64,000 bases of DNA from Streptomyces sp. NBC_00190. Its GTDB lineage: Bacteria; Actinomycetota; Actinomycetes; Streptomycetales; Streptomycetaceae. The DNA is taken from contig NZ_CP108131.1 of assembly GCF_036203305.1 (NCBI RefSeq), forward strand, positions 6,386,001 through 6,450,000. Reading direction: 5' to 3'. The notes beneath the pieces are model-generated. The model was given only the letters and a program-made list of their open reading frames with translations. It did no database searches and was not told the DNA's origin. The translations under genes were made by a program, and so were the position numbers. Shown one piece after another: positions 26,841-35,987 of this stretch (the stretch's first letter is position 1; each line of letters begins with the position of its first letter).

Positions 26841-27467
26841 GTGTCGCCTGGTGAGTTGGTCCGTGCTCTGCGCCGGCGCTGGTACGTCCTGGTCGTGGCG
26901 ATGGCGCTGGCGGTGCCCGGAGCCCAGCAGGTGCTGCGCCCCAGCCCCACGTACCTGAGCTCGGCGATCGTCGTGCTCAAACCCCCGGTGACCGGTACCC
27001 AGCCGAACCAGCTCGCCAATCTCCAGCCGCCGCTCGCCGCAGTCTCCTACGCGGCCGTACGCCAGCTGGAGTCGCCCGCCGGAGCCGACGAGCTGCGCGC
27101 CGCGGGGGTCGAGGGCACCTACCGGCTGATCCCGCGCAACAGCGGCACCAGCGTGACCCCGCGCTACCTGATCCCCTCCCTGCAGATCCAGGCCGAGCAG
27201 CCCGGGCCGGCCGCCGCCGACGCCACCGTGCAGAAGATCATCGAGGTCTACACGAAGCACTTGACGGATCTGCAGACGCAGCAGGGCATACCGGAGGCGG
27301 CGCGGATGAGCATCACCCTCCTGGTGCCGCCGAACTCCGTGGCGCAGACCGGCACCAAGAGCCGTGGACTGGCCGGGCTGGCGCTGCTGGCCCTGGTGGC
27401 CGGAGTGCCGGCGGCCCTGTGGACCGACCAGCTGCTCGCCCGTCGGTCCCGACGGGCGAGCAGCTGA
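26841..27467 (+). CDS. Wzz-like membrane protein, single gene between divergent operons
   Basis: A 208-residue two-helix protein of PCP layout: ELVRALRRRWYVLVVAMALA at the N-terminus, an extracytoplasmic domain of about 145 residues, then a C-terminal helix GLAGLALLALVAGVPAALW and the short basic tail LLARRSRRASS. The domain is less like the other two (it lacks the QYQSQS segment) but keeps the RRRWYV signature, so it is a diverged paralogue. The GTG at 26841 has AAGGA 5 nt upstream; the GTG at 26820 is an alternative. It may modulate polymer length or partner the fusion protein transcribed in the opposite direction. Confidence 0.8.
   Translation: MSPGELVRALRRRWYVLVVAMALAVPGAQQVLRPSPTYLSSAIVVLKPPVTGTQPNQLANLQPPLAAVSYAAVRQLESPAGADELRAAGVEGTYRLIPRNSGTSVTPRYLIPSLQIQAEQPGPAAADATVQKIIEVYTKHLTDLQTQQGIPEAARMSITLLVPPNSVAQTGTKSRGLAGLALLALVAGVPAALWTDQLLARRSRRASS
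27429..27466. terminator. Bidirectional terminator hairpin inside the gene end
   Basis: An 18-bp perfect inverted repeat centred at 27447-27448, left arm starting CAGCTGCTCGCCCGTCGG, right arm its exact complement ending 27466. It covers the last codons of the Wzz-like gene (encoding LLARRSRRAS) and lies 19 nt from the stop of the convergent glycosyltransferase gene. No T-run follows; such GC-rich hairpins commonly terminate in actinobacteria. Confidence 0.75.
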
Positions 27468-27484
27468 ATGAAACAGACGGTTCA

Positions 27485-28534
27485 TCAGATCCCTCGGCGC
27501 TTCCAGGACCGCCACCACAGCCACTCGCGCCCCCGGTCGGCGACGGCCGACAGCACCAGCGGCTGGAGGTACGGCATCACCCGTGCCCCGATCCGCCGGC
27601 GCAGGCGCAGCGCCCGGTACTCGCCGAGCCCGGTGTAGCCGCCGGGCAGGCACTCGGCGGCGAACTCCACGAGCTCGTCGACCGGAACGACCCCGGTGCG
27701 CCCCCGGTCGTAGGCCCGGTAGGCGCGCCGCAGCGCGTACCGGGCGAGCCGGGTGCGCGCCGCCACCGACAGCCGGTCGGCCTCCGGGAGCAGCCCGCCG
27801 CACTTCTCCAGCACGGAGTCGAAGGCGACGAGGCGCTGGCGCAGGTCGTCCAGCTGCCCGCCGAAGTCCGTGGTGGACATGTTGTCGCCGTGGACGCGGT
27901 AGAAGGCCTGGTCGGCCCCGCGGACGTAGCCCACGTCGGCGTGCGCCGCGAGCCGCATCCACATCTCGATGTCGCCGGCGTGCGGGAGCTGCGGATCGTA
28001 GCCCCCGACCTTGCGCTGGAGACTCGTACGCACCACCACCTCGGGCGAGGTGATGCACCCCGTCCCCTCCCGGAACCGGCGCTCCAGCCACCAGTGCCCG
28101 GGGTAGACGACCGACCCGGTGCCTTCCGTACGGGCCGCGGGCAGCGGCCCGCCGTGCTGGAAGCGAAGCGGCCTGCCGTAGGCGAAGCCCGCCTCCGGAT
28201 GCGCGTCGAGCACGGCGGCGGCGCGCACCAGGGCCCCGGGGACGAGCCGGTCGTCCGCCGAGAGCAGGGCGACGTAGTCCCCGTCGGCCCATTCCAGGAG
28301 GCCCTCGTTGTAGGTGGCGATGTGGCCCTGGTTCTGCTCGTGGATCCGTACCTCGATGCGCGGGTCCTTCGCCGCCAGGGCCCGTGCCACGTCCGCGGAG
28401 TCGTCGGGCGAGGCGTCGTCGATGATCAGGACCCGGACGTCGACGCCCTCCTGCTCGTCCAGGACGCTCTTGACGCAGTCGGCCAGGAAGTGGCCGTACT
28501 TGTAGCAGGGGATCACCACGCTGACCGTGCTCAC
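27485..28534 (-). CDS. Family 2 glycosyltransferase
   Basis: A 349-residue GT2 enzyme, opening MSTVSVVIPCYKYGHFLADC with the nucleotide strand and LIIDDASPDDS. The metal site reads YVALLSADDRL, and an acceptor-side GGYDPQLPHAGDIEMWMRLA has the conserved acidic and aromatic positions. The C-terminal 90 residues are basic, with a possible membrane-association stretch (VMPYLQPLVLSAVADRG). GTG start overlaps the stop of the large secreted protein gene (GTGA), so it is the last gene of the 37070-27485 operon. Confidence 0.9.
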   Translation of the reverse strand: MSTVSVVIPCYKYGHFLADCVKSVLDEQEGVDVRVLIIDDASPDDSADVARALAAKDPRIEVRIHEQNQGHIATYNEGLLEWADGDYVALLSADDRLVPGALVRAAAVLDAHPEAGFAYGRPLRFQHGGPLPAARTEGTGSVVYPGHWWLERRFREGTGCITSPEVVVRTSLQRKVGGYDPQLPHAGDIEMWMRLAAHADVGYVRGADQAFYRVHGDNMSTTDFGGQLDDLRQRLVAFDSVLEKCGGLLPEADRLSVAARTRLARYALRRAYRAYDRGRTGVVPVDELVEFAAECLPGGYTGLGEYRALRLRRRIGARVMPYLQPLVLSAVADRGREWLWWRSWKRRGI

Positions 28535-31500
28535 TGGCCGGCCACCTCCGAGGCGGTGGCCGACTCGGTGAGCGCGGGCGGGCTGGTGGTGAAGATCGGG
28601 CCGACCCAGTAGTTCACCGAGCCGAACGTGTGGGTGGGGAAGGCGGCGGACGCGCCGTACTTGTACAGGCCGTTGGCCCCGCCCGCGCCGTCGGCCGGGG
28701 CGACCAGCGGGTAGGAGCGGTGCGCCGCCGTGAAGTAGCCGCCGTCCACCGAGTAGTTGCCGTTCGGCGCGTGGTAGGAGGCCACGTAGGAGGTTCCCGC
28801 GGTGATCGGCACGGGGGCGGCGAACGTGAGCTGCTGCCAGCCGGTCAGCGTTTCGCTGCCGAAGGTGCCGGTGGCCAGGAGGGTGCCGTCGGCGGCCCAG
28901 AGGCTGCCGGTGTGGGTACCGGTGTTGTTCGGCCCCTTGTAGAAGGTGATGCCGGTGATGTAGCCGTTCACCGCCGACTGGAAGCGGGTGCCCAGCTCCA
29001 CCGAATTGGTGTCGTCACCCACGTTGGCGGTGCTGGGGGTCGTCGTGCCGGTCCACAGCGTGCAGGGGCAGTTGACCGTCGGCGGTGTCGTACTGGTGGT
29101 GAAGTTCCACGTCACCGGCGCGGCCATGGCGTTGCCCCACAGGTCGGAGGCCTGCACGGACGCCGTGTACGTGGTGCTCAGCGCGAGCTCGCCGGCCGGG
29201 GTGAAGGTGGCGCTGTTCGACGCCCCGAGCACCTTGGCGCCCGGTACGGAGTTGCCCCCGGAGTCCTTCACCGTGAACACCAGTGTGTCCGCGTCGATGG
29301 CCCCGCTGAAGGTCGCCGTCGCCGAAGCCGTGATCGCCGTCCCGGTCGCCGCGGACTGCGGAGAGATGCCGGTGACCGTGGGCGGCGTCGTGCTGGCCGT
29401 GGCGGTGTCCAGGACGGCGTCCACCCAGTAGTTGCTGCCCGAGGACGCGTTGTTCGGGAAGCCGCCCGTGGCGCTGTAACGGTAGACGCCGTTGCCGCCG
29501 TCGGTGCCGCTCTTCAGTGCGGTGAGGGGGGCCAGACCGGCGTCGGACGAGGCGAAGGTGGTGTCGTAGGAGTAGCCGCCGTGGGGTGCGAAGTAGGAGG
29601 CGATGTAGGTGGTGTTGGGCTTGATCGGCACCGGGGAGGAGAAGTTCAGCTGCTGCCAGCCGGACGCCGTCTCGTTGGTGAAGGTGCCGGTGGCCAGACG
29701 CTGGCCGGTGCTGCTCCACAGGCTGCCGGTGTGGGTGCCGGTGTTGGCGGGGGACTTGTAGAAGCGGACGCCGGTGATGGAACCGGGCACCGACGAGCGG
29801 ATCTTCACGCCGAGCTCGACCGCGCCGCCGTCACCGCCGTTGACCGTGCCCGGCACGGTCGCCGCCGGCCAGACGGTGCACGGGCACTGCTGGGGACCGA
29901 CGGTCAGCGCCACCGTGGTGGTGGCGCCCATGTTCACGCTGTCGTCCACCGCGCGCACCTTGATCTGGGCCGCGCCCGGGGCGGTGGGCGTCCACGTGTA
30001 CGTCCACGAGCCGAGGCCCGTGGTCGCCTTCCAGGTGGTCCCGCCGTCGGTGGAGACCTCCACGCGGGCCACCACCCCGCCGCCGGTGTCCGTCGCCGTT
30101 CCCTTGATGGTCACGGGCTTCAGGGCCGGCACGGTGGCGTTCGCCGCCGGGCTGGTCACGGTGACGGCGGGGCCGACGGCGTCCGTCGAGGCCGTCGCGG
30201 CGACCAGGTTGCTCTGCAGGGACTTCGGCTGGACGCCCATGTCGGCGAACACGTTCACCGTGGCCTGCTGCATCCGCTTGTCCTCGGTGACCACTGCGTC
30301 GTCCGGATTGCCGGTGGGCATGTTCGTCAGACCCCAGGACCACTGCACCGTGCCCGCCCCGAACACCAGGGCGTGGGAGGTCTGGTCGCGGAAGGCGAGC
30401 AGGCTGTGCGTCGCGGTGCCGTTGCCGTAGGTGTTTCCGTAGTCGAGCCGCAGCTTGCCGTCGGTGATGTCCACCGTGGTCGACGACATCGCGATCTGCC
30501 CGGGCGGCCGGTAGCCGTCCTCCACGTCGCTGTCCCATTCGTAGCCGAGGGTGCCGACCGGGAACGTGGCGGTCTGGGAGGGGGTCAGGGCCGCGACGGT
30601 GGTGCCCCGCCACAGCCGCATCTTCGCGAAGGAGCCCGGCACGGTGATCGCGTCGGCGCGGTAGCCGTTCACGCTGAACAGCGAGCCGGTCAGCTGGTTC
30701 TGCGGCCGGTAGGTCCGCCCGTTGGTTCCGCTGGCCGGGTCCATGAAGGTACCCGTCCAGATCCCGCTCGGGTCGGGCACGCCGTTCGGCACCGGGAAGG
30801 ACAGCTTGGTCTCCTTGTAGCAGACCAGCGTCCGGTTGGCGGTGTTCGCGCCGTCGATGCTCGGGGCGAGGCGGGTCTTCCAGAAGACCTCGTTGCCGCT
30901 GAAGTAGGTCTGGTTGACCCCGGCGCGGCGCGCGTTCAGCGCGTTGGTGAACTGGTCCTGGGTCCAGTACTCGTCGTGCCCCGAGGACATGAAGACCTTG
31001 TGGTTCTGCAGCTGCGTGGCACCCCGGGTCGACATGTCGATCCCGGACATGTAGCTCACGTCGTACCCGTTGCGCTCCAGCCACGCGACCATCTGGTACT
31101 CGGAACCGTAGATCCCGTTCTCCCCTCCGATGTCCATCGGCCGGTTGTAACTGACCTCGTACGCACGCCCGTCCGGGGCGGGGCCGGTGCCGTCGTACAG
31201 GTCCTGGCCGCCGTAGTTGTTGTACGCCTGCCAGGTCTGGTCGCTGGTCTGCACGACGATGTCGGAGTGGCTGGAGTCGTTGCGGACGACGAACGGGTAG
31301 GGCATCACCCCGTTGCCGTCCGCCTGGTCGAAGTTGGCGATGTACAGGCCGGAGACGGCGTCGGCGGGGACGGTCCACGTCGCGGTGACCGGCCAGTTCC
31401 CGCAGTCGACCAGACCCGTCGAGGCCTTGGTCGTACAGTTCTTGGGATTGCCGCCCTGCGCGAAGTTCGCCGGGTACGTCTGCGCCGCCTGGGCCGCGGT

Positions 31501-31830
31501 CGACATCAGGCGGGCCCCGTCGCCCCCGTAGTGGCCGAGCCGGTAGACCGAGACGTGGTACGCGGTCGGCGACTGGATCTTGAACTGCACGTTCTCGCCG
31601 GCCTGGACGCTGGTCTGGGCCGGGAACCCCTTGATGTCGCCGTAGGCGCTGGGCGCGAACCAGTCGGACATGGGAGTGCCCGGCTTGGAGTTCTCGCACA
31701 CGATCGCATTGGTCCCCGGGCCGCACGGGTCGGCCGCACTCGCCACCACGGAAGGCGGCAGGACCGTGGCCATGAGAGCGGCGACCACGGTGAAGAGACC
31801 GTACCGGAGGAGCCTTCTCCGTCTGTTCAT
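28531..31830 (-). CDS. Large secreted multidomain protein (DMFase-like, Ig-like and DUF4082 domains)
   Basis: A 1,099-residue exported protein. A Sec signal (LLRYGLFTVVAALMATVLPP) is followed by a region of about 450 residues resembling the large subunit of N,N-dimethylformamidase (HVSVYRLGHYGGDGARL, VFMSSGHDEYWT). Then come an Ig-like domain (VTVTSPAANATVPALKPVTI), a DUF4082-like domain beginning CPCTVWP, a Big_5-type Ig domain (ITASATATFSGAIDADTLVF), and a second DUF4082-like domain beginning CPCTLWT. The two DUF4082 copies share GTHTGSLW and WQQL. Substrate is unknown; the layout suggests an extracellular or surface-glycan-acting enzyme. It is sandwiched between an aminotransferase and a glycosyltransferase in one operon. 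Confidence 0.88.
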   Translation of the reverse strand: MNRRRRLLRYGLFTVVAALMATVLPPSVVASAADPCGPGTNAIVCENSKPGTPMSDWFAPSAYGDIKGFPAQTSVQAGENVQFKIQSPTAYHVSVYRLGHYGGDGARLMSTAAQAAQTYPANFAQGGNPKNCTTKASTGLVDCGNWPVTATWTVPADAVSGLYIANFDQADGNGVMPYPFVVRNDSSHSDIVVQTSDQTWQAYNNYGGQDLYDGTGPAPDGRAYEVSYNRPMDIGGENGIYGSEYQMVAWLERNGYDVSYMSGIDMSTRGATQLQNHKVFMSSGHDEYWTQDQFTNALNARRAGVNQTYFSGNEVFWKTRLAPSIDGANTANRTLVCYKETKLSFPVPNGVPDPSGIWTGTFMDPASGTNGRTYRPQNQLTGSLFSVNGYRADAITVPGSFAKMRLWRGTTVAALTPSQTATFPVGTLGYEWDSDVEDGYRPPGQIAMSSTTVDITDGKLRLDYGNTYGNGTATHSLLAFRDQTSHALVFGAGTVQWSWGLTNMPTGNPDDAVVTEDKRMQQATVNVFADMGVQPKSLQSNLVAATASTDAVGPAVTVTSPAANATVPALKPVTIKGTATDTGGGVVARVEVSTDGGTTWKATTGLGSWTYTWTPTAPGAAQIKVRAVDDSVNMGATTTVALTVGPQQCPCTVWPAATVPGTVNGGDGGAVELGVKIRSSVPGSITGVRFYKSPANTGTHTGSLWSSTGQRLATGTFTNETASGWQQLNFSSPVPIKPNTTYIASYFAPHGGYSYDTTFASSDAGLAPLTALKSGTDGGNGVYRYSATGGFPNNASSGSNYWVDAVLDTATASTTPPTVTGISPQSAATGTAITASATATFSGAIDADTLVFTVKDSGGNSVPGAKVLGASNSATFTPAGELALSTTYTASVQASDLWGNAMAAPVTWNFTTSTTPPTVNCPCTLWTGTTTPSTANVGDDTNSVELGTRFQSAVNGYITGITFYKGPNNTGTHTGSLWAADGTLLATGTFGSETLTGWQQLTFAAPVPITAGTSYVASYHAPNGNYSVDGGYFTAAHRSYPLVAPADGAGGANGLYKYGASAAFPTHTFGSVNYWVGPIFTTSPPALTESATASEVAGQ

Positions 31831-31847
31831 CTGTACCTCTTCTTGCG

Positions 31848-32963
31848 TCAGCGCAGGGCGTTGGCGAGCGCGTCGACGACCCGCTGCTGTTGGGCAGCGG
31901 TGATCTGTGGGAACAGCGGAAGGGAGAGCATCCCGTCCGCGGCCCGCTCGGCGTGGGGGAAGTCGCCGCGACCGTGGCCGAGGTGACGGAAAGCGGGGGT
32001 CAGGTGGACCGGGGCCGGATAGTGCACGCCCGCCCCGATGCCCTCCGCGTTGAGCTTGCCGACCACGGCGTCCCGGTCCGCCCCGGCGACCCGTACGACG
32101 TACAGGTGCCACACGTGGACGTTGCCCGCCGCCGTGACCGGCAGGGTGACCCGGCCGGCCGCAGCGAGTTCGGCCAGCAGGGCGTCGTACCGGTCGGCGG
32201 CGGCCCGGCGGGCCGCGTTCCCGTCGGCCAGCCGGGCCAGCTTCGCCCGCAGGACCACGGCCTGCAGACCGTCCAGCCGGCTGTTGAACCCGGCCACGTC
32301 GTGCCGGTACTTGGCGACGCCGCCGTGGTTGGCCAGCGCCCGCACCAGGGCGGCCGTCCCCTCGTCGTCGGTCACCACCGCGCCCGCGTCGCCGTAGGCG
32401 CCCAGGTTCTTGCCCGGGTAGAAGCTGGTCGCGGCGATCCCGTCGCTGCCGGGGGAGCGGCCCTCGCGGGTCGCGCCCTGGCTCTGCGCGGCGTCCTCGA
32501 CGACACGGACGTGCGCCGGCAGCTGCGCGGCCAGGGCGGCGGTGTCGGCGCACTGTCCGTACAGGTGGACGGGGACCACCGCGCGGGTGGCCTTCCCGAC
32601 CGCGTCCAGCGCGGCCTGCGGATCCATCAGGAGACTGTCGGGGAGGCAGTCGACCAGCACCGGGCGGGCCCCGATCCGGGCGGTGGCGCCCGCGGTGGCG
32701 ATGAAGGTGTTGGCGGGCAGCACCACCTCGTCGCCGACCCCGACCCCGCCGGCGCGCAGGGCCAGTTCCAGGGCGTCGGTGCCGTTGGCGACGCCCACGC
32801 AGTGCCGGACCCCGGCGAACTCGGCGTACTCGCGCTCGAAGGCGGCGACCTCCTCACCGCCGATGAAGGCGGTGCCGGCCAGCACCCGGTCGAATCCGGC
32901 GCGTACTTCATCGGCGACCTCGGCGTGCGCCGCCTTCAGGTCGACGAGCGGTATCTGGTTCAT
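31848..32963 (-). CDS. DegT/DnrJ/EryC1 aminotransferase, WbpE/FdtB type
   Basis: A 371-residue PLP-dependent sugar aminotransferase. Landmarks are IPLVDLKAAHAEV at the start, CVGVANGTDALELALRA, VVEDAAQSQGA (PLP-binding Asp) and SFYPGKNLGAYGDAG with the Schiff-base Lys185. VPVHLYGQCAD and the late GVHYPAPVHLTPAF match the WbpE/FdtB 3-aminotransferase branch. It would transfer an amino group from glutamate to the 3-keto sugar made by the Gfo/Idh oxidoreductase. ATG at 32963 overlaps the preceding stop; a longer frame begins at 32996 but lacks family residues. Confidence 0.92.
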   Translation of the reverse strand: MNQIPLVDLKAAHAEVADEVRAGFDRVLAGTAFIGGEEVAAFEREYAEFAGVRHCVGVANGTDALELALRAGGVGVGDEVVLPANTFIATAGATARIGARPVLVDCLPDSLLMDPQAALDAVGKATRAVVPVHLYGQCADTAALAAQLPAHVRVVEDAAQSQGATREGRSPGSDGIAATSFYPGKNLGAYGDAGAVVTDDEGTAALVRALANHGGVAKYRHDVAGFNSRLDGLQAVVLRAKLARLADGNAARRAAADRYDALLAELAAAGRVTLPVTAAGNVHVWHLYVVRVAGADRDAVVGKLNAEGIGAGVHYPAPVHLTPAFRHLGHGRGDFPHAERAADGMLSLPLFPQITAAQQQRVVDALANALR

Positions 32964-33748
32964 GCGACGTGACTCCCCATCCGTGTCTCCGGCCACCGGC
33001 CGGTCCCCTCCCCATCGGCCCGCAGTTCGTCATCGGCCCGCAGTTCGTCGAGGGCCGGGCCGTCCGCCGCCCGCAGCCGGCGGGCGGGGCTGCCGGCCCA
33101 GACCTCGCCGGGCGGCACATCGGCCAGGACCGTGCTTCCCATGCCGGTCAGCGACCAGGCGCCGACCTGTCTGTACTCGCGGACCAGCGATCCCGCACCC
33201 ACATAGGCGCCGCGCCCGAGCCGCACCCCGCCGCCGAGACGGACCCCCGAGGCGAGCGTGGCGAAGTCCCCGACGCGGTCGTCGTGGGTGAGGACCACCT
33301 GCGGCATCACCGCCACGTGGGACCCGACCCGGACCGCGGCGGTCAGCACGCAGTGCGCGAGCAGCACCGAGCCCGCGCCGAGGACCGAGGACGCCGACAC
33401 CGCCGCCGTGGGGTGGACCACCGTCGCGTACCGGCTCGTCGGCAGCCCCAGCCGCCGTACCAGGCGGGCCCGTACGGCGTAGTCGCGCGGACTGCCCACG
33501 CAGACCACGACTTGGGCGGCCGCCAGGTCGTGCACGAGGTCGCAGCCGCCCAGCACCGGCACACCGTCGACCTCGCGGCCGTGCAGGGCCGGATCGTCGT
33601 CGAGGTGCCCGGCGAGCCGCCACCGCGGGGCGCGCCCGTGCGCCGCGTCCGCGGCGCACGCGTCCCGGACCGCCTGGGCGGTCTCCCGCGCGAACCCGCC
33701 CGCGCCGACGATCAGCAGATCGTCGGCCCGGTTCCACGGCCCGCTCAT
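32960..33748 (-). CDS. PglD/NeuD-type sugar O/N-acetyltransferase
   Basis: A 262-residue acyltransferase with two parts: an N-terminal Rossmann-like sugar-nucleotide domain (DDLLIVGAGGFARETAQAV, HLDDDPALHGREVDGVPVLG) and a C-terminal left-handed beta-helix (VHPTAAVSASSVLGAGSVLL, HDDRVGDFATLASGVRLGGG). The order and GSPARRLRA ending match PglD, NeuD and VioB. PglD acetylates UDP-4-amino sugars. Its two overlapping neighbours, the aminotransferases, make a UDP-amino-sugar substrate plausible; a sialic-acid O-acetyltransferase role is less likely because no nonulosonate genes are seen. The last 35 residues are polar with a short repeat (LRADDELRADGE). Confidence 0.88.
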   Translation of the reverse strand: MSGPWNRADDLLIVGAGGFARETAQAVRDACAADAAHGRAPRWRLAGHLDDDPALHGREVDGVPVLGGCDLVHDLAAAQVVVCVGSPRDYAVRARLVRRLGLPTSRYATVVHPTAAVSASSVLGAGSVLLAHCVLTAAVRVGSHVAVMPQVVLTHDDRVGDFATLASGVRLGGGVRLGRGAYVGAGSLVREYRQVGAWSLTGMGSTVLADVPPGEVWAGSPARRLRAADGPALDELRADDELRADGEGTGRWPETRMGSHVA

Positions 33749-34899
33749 CCGCCGGCCTGTTCGCGGAGCACCGCCACCACCCGGTCCTGCTCGGCCTCGG
33801 TCATGGTGTGGAACAGCGGCAGGATCAGCGAGTCGCGGCTGATCCGCTCGGTCACCGGCAGCGGCGCCGCGCCGTGTCCCGCGTACGCCGGCTCCAGGTG
33901 CGAGGCCATGATCCCGCGCCGGGCCGAGATCCCGGCCGCGGAGAGCACGGCGAGCAGCTCGTCGCGGCCGACCGGGAAGCCCTCGGCCAGCAGCACCCAG
34001 TACGACTGGAAGTTGCCCTGACCGTGACCGGGGTCCGTGACCGGGGTGAGGCCCGGTACCGCGCCCAGCAGCTCCGCGTACCGGGCGGCCAGCGCCCGCC
34101 GGCGGGCCACGATCGCGTCCAGCTTGCCCAGCTGCACCAGGCCGACCGCGGCCTGGATGTCGGTCATCCGGTAGTTGTAGCCGACCTCCAGGTAGCTCTC
34201 GACGATCGGCTTGGCGCTCGCGTGCCGCTGCGCGGCGGACACGTTCATGCCGTGTTCGCGCAGCCGCCGCAGCCGCTGCGCCCACTGCGCGTCGTCCGTG
34301 GTCAGCATGCCGCCCTCGCCGGTGGTGATCACCTTGCGGGGGTGGAACGACCAGGCGGCGAGCAGCGCGCCGTGGCCGACGGACTTGCCGCCCACCGTCG
34401 CGCCGATGCCGCAGGCGGCGTCCTCCACCAGGGCGACGTCCCACTCCGCGCACGCCGCGCGCAGCGCGTGCACGTCGGCGGGCACCCCGCCCTGGTGGAC
34501 GGCGAGCACCGCCTTCGTCCGGGGCGTGCGGACCGCGTCCACGGTGGCCGGGGTCAGATTGCCGGTGGCCTGCTCGACGTCGGCGAACACCGGCCGCGCG
34601 CCCACGTACCGCACCGCGTTGGCCGTGGCGATGAACGACAGGGAGGGGACGATCACCTCGTCGCCCGGCCCCAGGTCCAGCGCGATGAGGGCCAGGTGCA
34701 GGGCGGTGGTGCACGAACTCACCGCGATGCCGTGCTCGGCGCCCACCCGCTCCGCGAAGGCCCGCTCGAACTCGGCGACCCGGGGGCCCTGCGCGACCCA
34801 GCCGGAGAGCACCGCGTCGGCGGCGGCCTTCGCCTCCTCCTCGCCCAGCCACGGCACCATGACCGGGACACGGGCCGCGGCGGCGTCCGCGCCGCTCAT
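33745..34899 (-). CDS. DegT/DnrJ/EryC1 aminotransferase, second copy
   Basis: A 384-residue PLP enzyme with VPVMVPWLGEEEAKAAADAV, SSCTTALHLALIAL, ALVEDAACGIGA and AWSFHPRKVITTGEGGM holding the Schiff-base Lys189. The SFHPRKxITTGEGG form is typical of 4-aminotransferases such as PglE and PseC, unlike the YPGKNLGAYGDAG form of the neighbouring gene. Paired with the PglD-like acetyltransferase by ATGA overlap it could make a 4-acetamido sugar, but no 4,6-dehydratase was found in the window to supply its keto substrate. Start ATG at 34899 is set by the overlap with the epimerase stop. Confidence 0.9.
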   Translation of the reverse strand: MSGADAAAARVPVMVPWLGEEEAKAAADAVLSGWVAQGPRVAEFERAFAERVGAEHGIAVSSCTTALHLALIALDLGPGDEVIVPSLSFIATANAVRYVGARPVFADVEQATGNLTPATVDAVRTPRTKAVLAVHQGGVPADVHALRAACAEWDVALVEDAACGIGATVGGKSVGHGALLAAWSFHPRKVITTGEGGMLTTDDAQWAQRLRRLREHGMNVSAAQRHASAKPIVESYLEVGYNYRMTDIQAAVGLVQLGKLDAIVARRRALAARYAELLGAVPGLTPVTDPGHGQGNFQSYWVLLAEGFPVGRDELLAVLSAAGISARRGIMASHLEPAYAGHGAAPLPVTERISRDSLILPLFHTMTEAEQDRVVAVLREQAGG

Positions 34900-35900
34900 C
34901 GACCGGCCTTCTCGGCGGCGGCCGCGGCGGCGTCGGCGGCGCGCTCGGCCCGCCACCAGTCCACCAGGTCCCGCAGACCCCGGCGCATGTCGATCTCAGC
35001 GGTGAAGCCGAGCCGGCTCGTGGCCAGCGAGATGTCCGCGAGACGGCGGGTCACCCCGTTCACGGCGCGGGCCGGCCCGTGCACCGGCGCCAGCCCCTGC
35101 GCCCCCATCGCCTCCAGCAGCCCGAGCGCCAGGTCGAGCAGGCTGGTCTCGGTCGCGCTGGCGATGTTGAACACCTCGTCGGTCAGATCCGACTCCGCGG
35201 CCAGCAGATTGGCCCTCGCGATGTCCCTGACGTCCACGAAGTCCATGGTCTGCATGCCGTCACCGAGGATCAGCGGCGGCTCACCCGCGGAGATCCGCTC
35301 CATCCAGCGGATCAGCACCTCGGTGTACAGGCCGTGGATGTCCATCCGGGGCCCGTACACGTTGAAGTAGCGCAGCGCGACGTAGTCCAGCCCGTACATG
35401 GCGTGGAAGCTGCGCAGCACGCCCTCGTTGAAGGCCTTCGCCGCCCCGTAGAAGGTGTCGTTGTTGTACGGGTGGTGGCGCTCGGTGGTCGGGAACGAAT
35501 CGGCGAGCCCGTAGACCGAGGCCGAGGACGAGGCGATCACCTTGCCCACTCCCGCGGCCGCCGCCGACTCCAGCACGTTGAACGTGCCGTCCACCAGCAC
35601 CTCGTTCGCCAGCCGGGGCTCCTCCGCGCACTGGGTGATGCGGATCGCGGCGAGGTGGAACACCAGGTCGGCGCCCTCCGTCGCCTTGCGCACCGCGGCC
35701 ACGTCGCGGATGTCGCCCTCGACGACCTCCACCACGCCGCTCGGCAGGGCGCGGGCCAGGTTGGCGGCCCGCCCCCGCACGAAGTTGTCGAGCACCACGA
35801 TCTCGCGCGCCCCGTTGTCCACCAGGAGGTCCACCACGTGCGAGCCGATGGTGCCCGCTCCGCCGGTGACCAGAATCTTCTTGCCTCGTACGCTGCTCAA
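34896..35900 (-). CDS. NAD-dependent nucleotide-sugar epimerase (extended SDR)
   Basis: A 334-residue extended short-chain dehydrogenase. The NAD motif TGGAGTIGSHV is at residues 12-22, and the catalytic YGAAK (YxxxK) and upstream SSSASVYG are present, with YFNVYGPRMDIHGLYTEV later. The Asp-Glu pair of 4,6-dehydratases (TDEVYG) is absent, so 4-epimerisation, or a related redox epimerase reaction, is favoured. The translated start is a TTG at 35900, since no ATG or GTG fits before ILVTGG, with GGGGGCAGGG upstream. The C-terminus is a 20-residue Ala-rich helix. The gene lies in the same coupled operon as the two aminotransferases. Confidence 0.88.
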   Translation of the reverse strand: MSSVRGKKILVTGGAGTIGSHVVDLLVDNGAREIVVLDNFVRGRAANLARALPSGVVEVVEGDIRDVAAVRKATEGADLVFHLAAIRITQCAEEPRLANEVLVDGTFNVLESAAAAGVGKVIASSSASVYGLADSFPTTERHHPYNNDTFYGAAKAFNEGVLRSFHAMYGLDYVALRYFNVYGPRMDIHGLYTEVLIRWMERISAGEPPLILGDGMQTMDFVDVRDIARANLLAAESDLTDEVFNIASATETSLLDLALGLLEAMGAQGLAPVHGPARAVNGVTRRLADISLATSRLGFTAEIDMRRGLRDLVDWWRAERAADAAAAAAEKAGR

Positions 35901-35987
35901 CGCCCTGCCCCCACTGAGTCGGTCATGGTCTTGCGTGCGATCGGCCGGCGATCGCCTTGCCGGCGGGCCGCGCCCGTCCGTGAACGG

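Noticed and set aside
28630..31986. 1,118-codon plus-strand open frame
   Set aside because: Antisense to the DMFase-like protein, which has a signal peptide and repeated domains.
34896..35900. Sugar 4,6-dehydratase
   Set aside because: The Thr-Asp-Glu catalytic pattern is replaced by Ser-Ala-Ser before the VYG; an epimerase fits better.
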